This document shows, in pieces, positions 1 through 7,718 of a DNA stretch of 64,000 bases; positions within the stretch are counted from its first letter, which is position 1, and each line of letters starts with the position of its first letter. The DNA is taken from assembly GCF_003751265.1 (NCBI RefSeq), contig NZ_RJKN01000003.1, forward strand, positions 1-64,000. The letters run 5' to 3'. Source of the stretch: Pseudokineococcus lusitanus (lineage in GTDB: Bacteria > Actinomycetota > Actinomycetes > Actinomycetales > Quadrisphaeraceae). Made by a program: the position numbers and the translations under genes. Under the pieces are notes generated by a model. It did not search any database. It saw only the letters and a program-made list of their open reading frames with translations, and was not told where the DNA came from.

Positions 1-261
1 GCAGTCCCACTCCACACCGGGAGGTCCTCGCTCACGTCACGACGCGCTCACACGCTCACGTCGCACTCACCCGACCAACGTCCCTGGGCAGTACAGCTAG
101 TCGTTCCGCCGCACGCGGTCACGGTTCGGTCACTCGACGGACAGGACGGGCGGCGCGGGGCAGGGTCGAGGGGCGCCGGTGGAGACGACCGCCCGCGCCC
201 GCCGCCGCGACGTCCTCCGGGACCCGGCCGGCACCACCGCTCCTCCCGGAAGGCCACACCC
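1..261. other. Intergenic region upstream of the first secreted-protein gene
   Basis: No credible reading frame; the frames here are shadows. Two direct copies of CGGTCAC lie at 116-122 and 127-133, 11 bp apart, and a Shine-Dalgarno-like GGAAGG precedes the ATG at 262. The same heptamer occurs twice, 20 bp apart, upstream of the paralogue at 6048 (5884 and 5904). This could be a shared regulator site, but the motif is short for such GC-rich DNA. Confidence 0.4.
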
Positions 262-957
262 ATGCACCGAGCGCTCCGCCGCGCTCTCACCGCCCTGCTC
301 ACGACCGTCGTCGTGGGCCTGGGCACCGTCACCGCCGTCGCGCCCGCGACGGCCCAGCCCGTCACCGCCGCCGCGGCGGCCTGCTCCAGCCGCGCGGGCC
401 TCCCGGCTCGGGTCAGCATCGACCGCGCCTACCAGGAGGTACGGGTCCCGCTGCAGGACTCCTGCTACAACGACTTCGTCTGGCTCGACCTCTACGGCCC
501 CCAGGGCTACGAGACGATGCTCGACTGGGACCCCGCGCACAACGGTGCCCTCGCCTACTGGGACGTCTACGGCTGGTACACGCAGCCCGGCACCTACCGC
601 GTGCGTGAGGGCTACGCCTCGCCTCACAACTACACGGCTTCGACCTCGACGCTCGTCAAGTTCGGCTCCAAGGCGGGCCTGACGGCCAAGCGCTCGGGCG
701 GCAGGGTGACGCTGACCGCCTGCGCCAGCTACTACAACGGCTCGCGCGACGCCTTCGTCCCGTGGGCGGGCCACAAGGCGACGATCCAGAAGCTGGGCCG
801 GGACGGCCGGACCTGGTCCTACGTCAAGACGGTGGGGACCAACCGCAGCGGCTGCGCGGCGCACACGGTGTCCGACCGCTACGCGGGCACCTACCGGGTG
901 TCGACGTACGAGACGTACCAGATCTTCGGGCGGACCTCGCCCTCCGTCCGGGCGTGA
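262..957 (+). CDS. Secreted beta-rich protein, paralogue family member 1
   Basis: Product of 231 residues with a Sec signal peptide (Arg-rich start, hydrophobic stretch to about residue 30, Ala-rich cleavage region). The mature part looks like two all-beta domains. The first begins LPARVSID and carries paired Cys. The second begins VKFGSK and ends TYRVSTYETYQIFGRTS. The motifs ACASYYNGSRDAF and PWAGH recur in the products at 5094, 6048 and 6898 and more loosely in that at 9961, so this is a local family. No enzyme motif, LPXTG or membrane anchor is visible, so the protein is probably free in the exterior or held non-covalently. It lies among dTDP-rhamnose and glycosyltransferase genes, hinting at a surface role. 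Function unknown. The start follows GGAAGG with suitable spacing. Confidence 0.8.
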   Translation: MHRALRRALTALLTTVVVGLGTVTAVAPATAQPVTAAAAACSSRAGLPARVSIDRAYQEVRVPLQDSCYNDFVWLDLYGPQGYETMLDWDPAHNGALAYWDVYGWYTQPGTYRVREGYASPHNYTASTSTLVKFGSKAGLTAKRSGGRVTLTACASYYNGSRDAFVPWAGHKATIQKLGRDGRTWSYVKTVGTNRSGCAAHTVSDRYAGTYRVSTYETYQIFGRTSPSVRA

Positions 958-961
958 GCCC

Positions 962-998
962 GCGGTGCGACCCGGCCCTCAGGGCCGGGTCGCACCGC
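962..998. terminator. Perfect 18-bp hairpin, convergent terminator
   Basis: Arms at 962-979 and 981-998 are perfectly complementary around a single central C; the centre reads CCCTCAGGG. It lies between two converging genes. The TCA in the centre is the stop codon of the glycosyltransferase on the minus strand, so the right arm is that gene's last coding segment. Confidence 0.75.
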
Positions 999-2019
999 CC
1001 CCGGGCGGCGTCGCCCGGGCCAGCGCGCGCGGGCTCGTGAGGAAGCCCAGGCCCCACGCGCCGTGCATGAGGCCGTAGACACCGGCGAGCGCAAGACGGC
1101 CCCGCACGCCGAGGCCGCCGCCGAAGGCCGCCCCGCCCGCGAGGAGCAGCGCCGCGTAGCCACCGGGCAGCAGCAGCGCCGGACGCCAGCGGAGCCCCAC
1201 GAGTGCGCCCGCGCCGGCCCCGAGGACCGCGGCGGGCGGGGCGAGGTAGCGCGGGGAGACGGTGCTCGAGTCGCGCCGCACGATGGCGCGCCGCCACCGG
1301 CCGTAGTGGAAGTACTGCCGCGCCAGCGCCTCCGGCGTCGAGCGGGGGCGGTAGGCCACCTCGAGGCGGGGGTCGAACCAGACGAGGCCGCCCGTGGCGC
1401 GCAGCCGGTGGTTGAGCTCCCAGTCCTGCGCGCGCAGGTAGTGCTCGTCGTAGCCACCGACCCGCTCCAGCGCGTCCCGGCGGAAGACGCCGAGGTAGAC
1501 GGAGTCGGCCGGGCCCGCGGAGCCGCCCGTGTGGAAGGGGGCGCTGCCCACGCCGAGCTTCGTCGTCATGGCCCGGGCGACGACGCGCTCGAACCAGGTG
1601 CTGCCCTCCGCGGCCATGAGGCCGCCGACGTTGTCGGCGCCCGTCGCCAGCAGCGCCTCGACGGCGGTGGCGACGTACCGCGGCGGCAGCATCGAGTGGC
1701 CGTCCACGCGGACGAGGACGTCGTGGCGGGCTGCCGCCACGGCGGCGTTGAGGCCGGCGGGGGTGGCGCCGCGCGGGTCCGGGTTGTCCACGACGACGAC
1801 GCGGCCGCCGGACGACGCCGCCAGCCGGTCGGCGACCTCGCGGGTCCCGTCGGCGCTGCGGCCGACCGCCACGACGACCTCGAGCTCGCCGTCGTACACC
1901 TGGCCGAGGGAGCAGCGGACGCTCTCCTCGAGGTGCCGCGCCTCGTCGAGGACCGTCATGACGACGGAGACCGGGGGCGCCGGGGTGCCGGGCGCGGCGG
2001 CGGTGCTGTCCTGGCTCAT
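979..2019 (-). CDS. Family 2 glycosyltransferase, ExoA-like, with C-terminal membrane segments
   Basis: Product of 346 residues. The GT-A fold begins with [17 protein letters not shown]; the nucleotide-sugar/metal motif is RVDGHS (variant DxD region), followed by the acceptor-side [11 protein letters not shown] (ED-like catalytic region). Three hydrophobic segments at about residues 255-335 would anchor it in the membrane. Such enzymes (succinoglycan ExoA type) add sugars to lipid-linked intermediates at the inner face of the membrane. It is divergent from rfbA with 28 bp between starts, which suggests use of dTDP-rhamnose or a related sugar, but the substrate cannot be read from sequence. 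The ATG at 2019 was preferred over upstream starts because those would overlap the rfbA promoter and coding region. Confidence 0.85.
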   Translation of the reverse strand: MSQDSTAAAPGTPAPPVSVVMTVLDEARHLEESVRCSLGQVYDGELEVVVAVGRSADGTREVADRLAASSGGRVVVVDNPDPRGATPAGLNAAVAAARHDVLVRVDGHSMLPPRYVATAVEALLATGADNVGGLMAAEGSTWFERVVARAMTTKLGVGSAPFHTGGSAGPADSVYLGVFRRDALERVGGYDEHYLRAQDWELNHRLRATGGLVWFDPRLEVAYRPRSTPEALARQYFHYGRWRRAIVRRDSSTVSPRYLAPPAAVLGAGAGALVGLRWRPALLLPGGYAALLLAGGAAFGGGLGVRGRLALAGVYGLMHGAWGLGFLTSPRALARATPPGGGATRP

Positions 2020-2047
2020 GGCGGGCGCCACGGTAGCGTCCGCCACC
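2020..2047. promoter_or_regulatory. Overlapping divergent promoter between the glycosyltransferase and rfbA
   Basis: Only 28 bp separate the two start codons. On the plus strand TAGCGT (2034-2039) lies 8 nt before the rfbA ATG. On the minus strand TACCGT (2035-2030) overlaps it by two bases and lies 10 nt before the other ATG. Both mRNAs would then have almost no leader. No Shine-Dalgarno is seen for rfbA. Confidence 0.55.
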
Positions 2048-2917
2048 ATGCGAGGGATCATCCTGGCCGGCGGCACCGGCACGCGCCTGTGGCCCATCAC
2101 CCGCGCCATCAGCAAGCAGCTGATGCCGGTGTTCGACAAGCCGATGATCTACTACCCGCTCTCCACGCTGATGATGGCGGGGATCCGCGAGGTGCTCGTC
2201 ATCACGACCCCCGAGGACTCCGACTCCTTCCGCCGGCTGCTGGGCGACGGCTCGGACCTCGGCATGGAGATCACCTACGCCGTGCAGCCGAGGCCGGAGG
2301 GCCTGGCGCAGGCCTTCCTCATCGGCGCCGACTTCATCGGCGACCAGCCGGTGGCGCTCGTGCTGGGCGACAACATCTTCTACGGCAGCGGCCTCGGCAC
2401 GGCGCTGCGCCGGCTGTCCGACGTCCGCGGCGGCCACGTCTTCGCGTACCACGTGAGCAACCCGAAGGCCTACGGCGTCGTGGAGTTCGACGACGACGGC
2501 ACCGTCCTGTCCCTCGAGGAGAAGCCGGCCGAGCCGCGCAGCTCCTTCGCGGTGCCGGGCCTGTACTTCTACGACAGCGACGTCGTCGGCATCGCCGGCA
2601 GCATCGAGCCCAGCGCCCGCGGCGAGCTCGAGATCACCGCGGTCAACGACGCCTACCTGCAGCGCGGCGACCTCACCGTCACCGTCCTCGAGCGCGGGAC
2701 CGCCTGGCTCGACACCGGCACGGTCGACGACATGATGGCCGCCTCCGAGTTCGTCCAGGTCGTCGAGGCCCGCCAGGGCTACAAGATCGGGTGCATCGAG
2801 GAGATCGCCTGGCGCGAGGGCTGGATCGACGACGATCAGCTCACGGCGCTGGCGGAGCCTCTGCGCAAGAGCGGCTACGGCGAGTACCTCCTCGAGCTGC
2901 TGCGCACCCGCCGCTGA
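2048..2917 (+). CDS. rfbA: Glucose-1-phosphate thymidylyltransferase
   Basis: Product of 289 residues, the usual length for RmlA. It makes dTDP-glucose from dTTP and glucose-1-phosphate, the first step to dTDP-L-rhamnose, in the cytoplasm. The nucleotidyltransferase signature [11 protein letters not shown] is at about residues 8-18, followed by [18 protein letters not shown]. Further conserved segments are [15 protein letters not shown]-like SLEEKP and TAWLDTGT. Start ATG 2048 has no Shine-Dalgarno but is preceded by a -10-like TAGCGT, so the mRNA is probably leaderless. rfbC and rfbD are about 6-9 kb downstream; rfbB is not in the window. Confidence 0.97.
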   Translation: MRGIILAGGTGTRLWPITRAISKQLMPVFDKPMIYYPLSTLMMAGIREVLVITTPEDSDSFRRLLGDGSDLGMEITYAVQPRPEGLAQAFLIGADFIGDQPVALVLGDNIFYGSGLGTALRRLSDVRGGHVFAYHVSNPKAYGVVEFDDDGTVLSLEEKPAEPRSSFAVPGLYFYDSDVVGIAGSIEPSARGELEITAVNDAYLQRGDLTVTVLERGTAWLDTGTVDDMMAASEFVQVVEARQGYKIGCIEEIAWREGWIDDDQLTALAEPLRKSGYGEYLLELLRTRR

Positions 2918-2945
2918 CGCGCACCGCCGAGGCCCCTCCTCCGAC

Positions 2946-3185
2946 CTACGGCTCTGCCGACGTCGACACCACAGCCCTCCTGCGGCCGACGTCGGCAGCG
3001 ACGTCGTCACCAGAGTTCTCCCGCGACCCACTTCGCTGCCGAAGTCGTGACCAGAGCCCTCCCGCGGCCGACTTCGGCAGCGAAGTCGCCACCAGGGCCC
3101 TCCCGCGGCCGACTTCGGCAGCGACGTCGCCACCGGAGGCGCCTCGGCCGACCTCGTCAGCGACGTCGCGCTCCGGGACCGGGCC
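2946..3185. repeat. Array A: six degenerate 41-bp palindromic tandem repeats
   Basis: Units begin at about 2946, 2987, 3028, 3069, 3110 and 3149; four successive spacings are exactly 41 bp and the fifth is 39. Each unit starts with an 8-bp stem, a GCAG-type loop and the complementary 8 bp, then CCACCAGnGCCCTCCCGCGG. The stem changes in a compensatory way: CGACTTCG pairs with CGAAGTCG in one unit, and CGACGTCG with CGACGTCG in another. The array fills the intergenic space between rfbA and the convergent gene ending at 3221. Same period and partly the same sequence as the arrays near 35.5 and 36.7 kb. Confidence 0.85.
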
Positions 3186-3208
3186 TCGTCGGCAGGTGCG
3201 GCGCCGCA

Positions 3209-3235
3209 GCGCGCCGGCCCTCAGGGCAGGCGCGC
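3209..3235 (-). terminator. Hairpin over the stop codon of the 3221 gene
   Basis: Arms GCGCGCC (3209-3215) and GGCGCGC (3229-3235), then GCCCT and AGGGC around a single C, with one mismatched pair between. The centre CCCTCAGGG contains the TGA stop of the minus-strand gene. Confidence 0.55.
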
Positions 3236-3730
3236 CTCCAGCGCCCGCAGGGCCCGGCGCACCGCCGCGAGGGGACCGCGGGCGGGCGGGGGCACCGCGG
3301 CGCGCAGCCGTGCCTCCACCGTCCCGGGGTGGTCGAGGTCCGTCGGCTGCACGGCGACGACGGCGACCGCCGCGTACGTGCGCCGCAGCTCCTCGAGCGT
3401 CGCGGCGACGCCGCGGGGCGTCACGAGCTCGACGACGTAGCCGCCGCGGCGCAGGGGGGCCAGCGCCGGCCGCTCGACGAGCAGGACCGGGGTGAAGGCC
3501 TCCGCCGCCGCGCGGGCGCGGGTGACCACGTCGAGCACGGCGTCCGGCCGCTCCTCCGCACCGGGGCGCAGGTGCACGACGACGACCGGCACGTCGGCGG
3601 TCGGGGCCCCGTCGCCGCGGCGCAGGCCGGGAGGCGCGCCGCCGCCCGCGCGGGCGAGCGCGGCGTGCAGCGGGTCGACGAGCCGCCCGAGGGAGGCCCG
3701 TGCCGCCGTGCGGGCCGACGCGAGGCTCAT
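3221..3730 (-). CDS. Hypothetical protein coupled to a glycosyltransferase
   Basis: Product of 169 residues, not recognised. It starts with an ATGA overlap (4 bp) with the glycosyltransferase stop, so the two are almost certainly translationally coupled. The protein alternates beta-like stretches (VPVVVVHLRPG, FTPVLLVERP, YVVELVTPRG, AVVAVQ) with Arg/Ala-rich helices, a pattern resembling a small Rossmann-like domain. There is no signal peptide or membrane segment. It may be an accessory subunit or substrate-handling partner of the upstream enzyme; that is inference from position only. The gene ends at a hairpin next to repeat array A. Confidence 0.7.
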   Translation of the reverse strand: MSLASARTAARASLGRLVDPLHAALARAGGGAPPGLRRGDGAPTADVPVVVVHLRPGAEERPDAVLDVVTRARAAAEAFTPVLLVERPALAPLRRGGYVVELVTPRGVAATLEELRRTYAAVAVVAVQPTDLDHPGTVEARLRAAVPPPARGPLAAVRRALRALEARLP

Positions 3731-4854
3731 GCCCCCTCCCCCGCCCGTACGGCGTCGCGGACCGCCGGCAGCTCGTCGCGGGCGGCCCCGTCGCCGAGGG
3801 CCTCGACGACGGCCATGGCCTCCGCCGCCCCGTTGCCGGGCCACAGCCGACGGCAGCGCGCGGCGACGGCGTCCCGGCTCGCGGCGTCGAGGAGCAGCGC
3901 CGCGACCCGCTCGCAGGACCTCCGGTCCCGCGGCCGCAGGTCCACCCCGGCGCCCTCGCGCTCGGCCCAGGCGGCACGGCGCGGCTGGTCGTCGAGCTGG
4001 GCCGCGACGCCGACGAAGGCTCCGGCCCGCGCCTGGGACACGGTCTCGTGGAACGTGTTGTACCCGGCGGCCGTGACGACGACGTCGAAGGCCCGCAGGT
4101 ACCGGCTGAGCGGGTAGGCGCTGATCGTGCGGACGCCCGCCCCCGGGTCCGCCGACGAGCGGGCGATGGACGGGCGCACGAGGCAGACCTGCGCGTCGGG
4201 GACCGCCGCGCGCAGGGCGCCGACCACGGCGCCGAGGTCGGTGTCGACGTCCTGCCAGCTGCCCGCCCCCAGCGTCACCAGCGCCGTCGGCACGCCCGGC
4301 TCGAGGTCGAGCGCCGCCCGGGCCTCCTCGGCCGGGAGCGCGTCGGACGGGTCGAGCAGGGTGATCGGGCGCACCGTCAGCGCCTCCGGACGCCCGACCG
4401 TGAGACCACGGTCCAGCCCGCCGGCCAGCTCGCCCGGCTCGAGGACCAGGTCGAAGCGCCGGGAGAGGAGCAGCTGCCGTGCCCCCAGCCCCGGCTTCCA
4501 CATCGGCCGGCGCGACCAGACGCGGCGGACCGACGGGAAGCGCTCCCCCAGCTCGGCGACGGCGCGGTAGGGGTAGGTGCCGTCGAAGACGAGGACGGTG
4601 GGACGCAGCCGCTCCACCGCCTCGCCCAGGCGCCGGTGCAGCACGGGGTTCCACCGCCGCGGCGAGATGCGCAGGTCGTCCGCGCTCGGGACGTACTGGA
4701 AGGGCAGGTCGCCCGCCGCCAGCGGCACCGCCGAGGACATCGACAGCACCTGGACGTCGGTGCCCGGCGCGGCCCGCCGGCCCATCGCCACGAGGCGCGT
4801 GAGGTGGCCCATGCCCGAGCCGTTGGAGCTGACGAGCAGGACGCGGGGCGGCAC
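3727..4854 (-). CDS. MurG-like GT-B glycosyltransferase
   Basis: Product of 375 residues. The N-terminal motif VSSNGSGMGHLTRL (about residues 8-21) is the glycine-rich acceptor-side loop of GT-B enzymes of the MurG/family 28 type. The C-terminal half has VTLGAGSW and VVTAAGYNTFHETV (about 275-290), equivalent to the nucleotide-sugar site of that family. It should transfer a sugar from a nucleotide donor to a lipid or glycan acceptor at the cytoplasmic face. The donor is unknown; dTDP-rhamnose is plausible because rfbA, rfbC and rfbD are nearby. Start GTG 4854. It shares a 4-bp overlap with the downstream unknown gene, forming a two-gene operon. Confidence 0.85.
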   Translation of the reverse strand: MPPRVLLVSSNGSGMGHLTRLVAMGRRAAPGTDVQVLSMSSAVPLAAGDLPFQYVPSADDLRISPRRWNPVLHRRLGEAVERLRPTVLVFDGTYPYRAVAELGERFPSVRRVWSRRPMWKPGLGARQLLLSRRFDLVLEPGELAGGLDRGLTVGRPEALTVRPITLLDPSDALPAEEARAALDLEPGVPTALVTLGAGSWQDVDTDLGAVVGALRAAVPDAQVCLVRPSIARSSADPGAGVRTISAYPLSRYLRAFDVVVTAAGYNTFHETVSQARAGAFVGVAAQLDDQPRRAAWAEREGAGVDLRPRDRRSCERVAALLLDAASRDAVAARCRRLWPGNGAAEAMAVVEALGDGAARDELPAVRDAVRAGEGA

Positions 4855-5003
4855 GCGGGCAGCGTAGGTGCTGGGTGCGCGCGGACGGGTGACGCCGGCC
4901 GCCCGGACGGCGGGGCGGCAGGTCGCGGACCGGTGACGACCGCCCTCCCCGCATCACGATGTCGTGTCGACCCGGACATACCGGCCCGTCGAGCGTCCGC
5001 CGT

Positions 5004-5093
5004 CCCTAGCGTCCGGAGCACCGGCCAGGGAGACCCCCGACCGGACGGCCGCGGGGCCGTCACCCCGCGAACCCCTCCTCGAGAGAAGGTCTC
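5004..5093 (+). promoter_or_regulatory. Promoter and leader of the 5094 gene (duplicated copy 1)
   Basis: TAGCGT at 5007-5012 is a likely -10. The following ~70 bp are identical to 5957-6026 upstream of the next paralogue. GAGAAGG lies just before the GTG start, so this mRNA has a leader of about 75 nt with a normal ribosome site, unlike the leaderless genes nearby. Confidence 0.55.
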
Positions 5094-5789
5094 GTGCGCT
5101 CTCCGCTCCGGCGCCTCGCCGCCGCCCTGTCCGTCACCACCCTCCTCGCCGCCGGCGCGGTCACCGCCGCCCTCCCGGCCACCGCGAGCAGCACCACGGC
5201 GGCCGCCGCCTGCAGGACCAGCCTCGACCTGCCGGGCCGCGTCAGCATCGACCGCCCGCTGCACCAGGCCCGCATCGCCATCAACGACCGCTGCGGCGTG
5301 GACCAGGCCTCCTTCCAGGTCGTCGGCCCGAAGGGGTACTCCACGACCTTCGACTTCGACCTCACGCGCACGGACAAGTACGCCCGCTGGGACATCCCCA
5401 GCACGCTGGCGCCGGGCACCTACACGGCCCGCAGCGCGACGCCGGGCTACGTCCCCACGACGGCGGTGCTCAAGTACGGGTCGAAGATCAGCTTCGCGGC
5501 CTACCGCTTCTACGACGAGCCGGGCATCGACAGCAACGTCGTCTACATGGAGGCCTGCGCCTCCTACTACAACGCGAGCCGCGGGCAGTACCTGCCGTGG
5601 CGCGACCACCGTGTCGTCCTCGAGAACACCGACCGGTTCGGCGGCTACCGCTACCTGTCGACGGTCCGCACCGGCGCCGACGGCTGCGCCCTCACCGCCG
5701 TGCCCAACAAGTACCTCAGCACCTACCGGGTCACGAGCTACGAGACCGCCAACATCTTCAGCCGCACCAGCGCGGGCATCACCATCTGA
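5094..5789 (+). CDS. Secreted beta-rich protein, paralogue family member 2
   Basis: Product of 231 residues. Signal peptide at 1-35 (RSPLRRLAAALSV core, Ala-rich cleavage site). The mature protein has the family pattern: LPGRVSIDRPLHQAR, a first Cys-containing beta domain, then VLKYGSKISF, ACASYYNASRGQYLPW, VRTGADGCA, NKYLSTYRVTSYET and IFSRTS. It is nearly co-linear with the next gene and its promoter and first ~50 bp of coding sequence are almost identical to that copy, showing a recent tandem duplication. No enzymatic motif and no anchor; function unknown, presumed extracellular. GTG start chosen from GAGAAGG 4 bp upstream, conserved in both copies. Confidence 0.85.
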   Translation: MRSPLRRLAAALSVTTLLAAGAVTAALPATASSTTAAAACRTSLDLPGRVSIDRPLHQARIAINDRCGVDQASFQVVGPKGYSTTFDFDLTRTDKYARWDIPSTLAPGTYTARSATPGYVPTTAVLKYGSKISFAAYRFYDEPGIDSNVVYMEACASYYNASRGQYLPWRDHRVVLENTDRFGGYRYLSTVRTGADGCALTAVPNKYLSTYRVTSYETANIFSRTSAGITI

Positions 5790-5806
5790 CCTGCCGGCTG
5801 CCCCAC

Positions 5807-5843
5807 CCACGAGCCCCCGTCCACCGCGGACGGGGGCTCGTGG
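5807..5843 (+). terminator. Perfect 16-bp hairpin terminator
   Basis: Arms 5807-5822 and 5828-5843 with a 5-nt loop, 17 bp after the stop of the 5094 gene. No U-tract, as is usual in GC-rich actinobacteria. Confidence 0.75.
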
Positions 5844-5956
5844 CCGTCCCCGCCTCCGTTGCCGCGCAGCGTTCGTCGCGGCCCGGTCACGATCCGCACG
5901 CCACGGTCACGACCTCGCCACGGAGCCGACGAAAGCCCCCACCGCCCCTGCCGCCG

Positions 5957-6047
5957 CCCTAGCGTCCGGAGCACCGGCCAGGGAGACCCCCGACCGGACG
6001 GCCGCGGGGCCGTCACCCCGCGAACCCCCTCAACGGGAGAAGGTCTC
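5957..6047 (+). promoter_or_regulatory. Promoter and leader of the 6048 gene (duplicated copy 2)
   Basis: Second copy of the 5004 leader, offset 953 bp: -10-like TAGCGT at 5960-5965, about 70 identical bases, then GGGAGAAGG before GTG 6048. The sequence upstream of 5957 differs from copy 1, so regulators binding further upstream could differ; CGGTCAC occurs at 5884 and 5904 only in this copy. Confidence 0.55.
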
Positions 6048-6761
6048 GTGCGCTCTCCGCTCCGGCGCCTCGCCGCCGCCCTGTCCGTCACCACCGTCGT
6101 CGCCGCCGGCGCGGTCACCGCCGCCCTGCCGGCCACCGCGAGCCCGCAGACCGCCGCCGCGGCGGCCTGCACGACCTCCCTCGACCTGCCGGGCCGCCTC
6201 TCGCTCGACCGGCCGCTGCAGCAGGTCCGCATCGCCGCGAACGACCGCTGCGGCGTCGACCGGGTCTCCTTCGAGATCCGGGGCGGGCTGGCCGGGCCGG
6301 CGTCCTTCTACTTCGACCTCACCGAGAGCAAGTACGCGCGCTGGGACGTGCCGGGGACGGCGGCGCCGGGCGTCTACACGGCCTACAGCGGGACACCGGG
6401 CTACGTCCCGACGAGCTCGGTCGTCAAGTACGGCTCGAAGATCTCCTTCCGCGCCGACCGGATCCTCGACGAGCCGCTGCTGGACCCGGACTACGTCACG
6501 GCGGAGGCCTGCGCGGCCTACTACAACGGCAGCCGGGCGACCTACCTCCCCTGGCGCGACCACCGCATCGTCCTGGAGAACACCGACTCCCAGGGCCGGT
6601 TCCGCTACCTGACGACCGTCCGGACCGGCGCCGACGGCTGCGCGGTCGTCTACTTCCCGAACAAGTACTCCGGCACCTACCGGGCCACGTCCTACGAGAC
6701 GAACAAGATCTTCAGCCGGACGTCCCAGCCCGAGTTCGTCGGCGGCCTCTACGGCGCCTGA
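6048..6761 (+). CDS. Secreted beta-rich protein, paralogue family member 3
   Basis: Product of 237 residues, sister of the 5094 product. Signal peptide at 1-33 is nearly identical at the DNA level; the mature part has diverged more but keeps LPGRLSLDRPLQQVR, VVKYGSKISF, ACAAYYNGSRATYLPW, HRIVLENTD, VRTGADGCA, TYRATSYET and IFSRTS. The four Cys positions are kept, suggesting two disulfides outside the cell. Ends QPEFVGGLYGA, an added tail absent from its sister. Function unknown. GTG start preferred over the longer frame because the ribosome site and leader match copy 1. Confidence 0.85.
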   Translation: MRSPLRRLAAALSVTTVVAAGAVTAALPATASPQTAAAAACTTSLDLPGRLSLDRPLQQVRIAANDRCGVDRVSFEIRGGLAGPASFYFDLTESKYARWDVPGTAAPGVYTAYSGTPGYVPTSSVVKYGSKISFRADRILDEPLLDPDYVTAEACAAYYNGSRATYLPWRDHRIVLENTDSQGRFRYLTTVRTGADGCAVVYFPNKYSGTYRATSYETNKIFSRTSQPEFVGGLYGA

Positions 6762-6769
6762 GCCGGCCC

Positions 6770-6812
6770 ACGACGAGGGCCCCCGACCGCGAGGACGGGG
6801 GCCCTTCGTCGT
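6770..6812 (+). terminator. Terminator hairpin after the 6048 gene
   Basis: Inverted repeat of 16 bp with a one-base bulge and a 10-nt loop, starting 9 bp after the stop codon. Confidence 0.7.
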
Positions 6813-6841
6813 CCACCTGCACGGCCGGCCCGGCCACCACG

Positions 6842-6878
6842 CGACGAGGCCCCCGTCCACCGGACGGGGGCCTCGTCG
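6842..6878 (-). terminator. Perfect 17-bp hairpin terminator of the 6898 gene
   Basis: Arms 6842-6858 and 6862-6878 with a 3-nt loop. It lies 19 bp past the stop of the minus-strand gene and would also stop read-through from the converging 6048 gene. Confidence 0.75.
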
Positions 6879-6897
6879 TCGTGCGGGTCGGGCGACG

Positions 6898-7581
6898 TCA
6901 GCGGACGGTGACCGCCGCCGAGGTGCGGGAGAAGATGTTGTCCGTCTCCCACGTCACCACGCGGTACGTCGCGGCGTACTTGTTGGTGAAGCGGTAGAAC
7001 ACGCGGCCGTCCTGCGGCAGCGTCACCGAGCGCAGGAACTGCCAGGTCTTGCCGTCCTTGCCGAGGATCTGGATCGTGGCCTTGCGGTCACGCAGCGGCA
7101 CGTAGCGGTCCGAGACGCCGTTGAAGTACTGGCCGGCGACGAGGAGCTCGACCTGGTTGCCGAAGCGCTCGCCGCGGATGCCGGCCCGGGCGCCGTACTT
7201 GACGACCGTCGTGGCCGGCAGCACCTCGACGGACGTGTCGGCCGGGTCACCGATGAAGAAGTAGGTGCCCGGACGGTTGCTGGAGGTCACGGGCCAGTCG
7301 TCGACCGGCGTGAGCGCGTCGTACTCGAGAACGTAGTCGACCTGGTCCCGCGGGTCGACGATGCCGACCCGGACGGAGACGTCCACGTCGCAGTCACCGA
7401 TGACCGGGACGGGCACCTCCTTGTACGGCGTGTCCATCGAGACGCGCGTCGGGGGAAGAGGCTGCACCGAGCACTCAGGCGCCGTCCCCGACGCCGCCGC
7501 GGGCGAGACACCCAGGCCGAGCGCGAGCGCCCCCACCGAGAGCGCCACGGCGCCCCGTCGTGCCATGTCCTGCAGTCGCAT
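6898..7581 (-). CDS. Secreted beta-rich protein, paralogue family member 4
   Basis: Product of 227 residues with a signal peptide (Met-Ala-Arg-Arg-rich start, hydrophobic core to about residue 25, then ASG). Diverged member of the family: LPPTRVSMDTPYKEV, VVKYGARAGI, AGQYFNGVSDRYVP, RKATIQILGKDGKTW, NKYAATYRVVTWETDN and IFSRTS are all in register. It keeps two Cys in the first domain and lacks the second-domain pair. It is on the opposite strand to its three plus-strand relatives nearby. Start ATG 7581 has a good GGGAGGA upstream; ATG 7566 is an alternative. Function unknown. Confidence 0.83.
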   Translation of the reverse strand: MRLQDMARRGAVALSVGALALGLGVSPAAASGTAPECSVQPLPPTRVSMDTPYKEVPVPVIGDCDVDVSVRVGIVDPRDQVDYVLEYDALTPVDDWPVTSSNRPGTYFFIGDPADTSVEVLPATTVVKYGARAGIRGERFGNQVELLVAGQYFNGVSDRYVPLRDRKATIQILGKDGKTWQFLRSVTLPQDGRVFYRFTNKYAATYRVVTWETDNIFSRTSAAVTVR

Positions 7582-7718
7582 CGAGCAGTCCTCCCGTCTC
7601 GCGACGGCACGGCGCCGACGCCCTCGCATCGAAGCGGACGGGACGGACGTCGCGGGGCGAGACGTCACGGCGTTCCCCCGAACGGGTGACGGCCGTACGT
7701 GCCGACGACCGCTGCGGC

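Noticed and set aside
824-3133. 769-residue minus-strand open frame over the glycosyltransferase and rfbA region
   Set aside because: It is a frame shadow: low-complexity Arg/Gly/Ala protein overlapping two clear genes in other frames, common in DNA this GC-rich.
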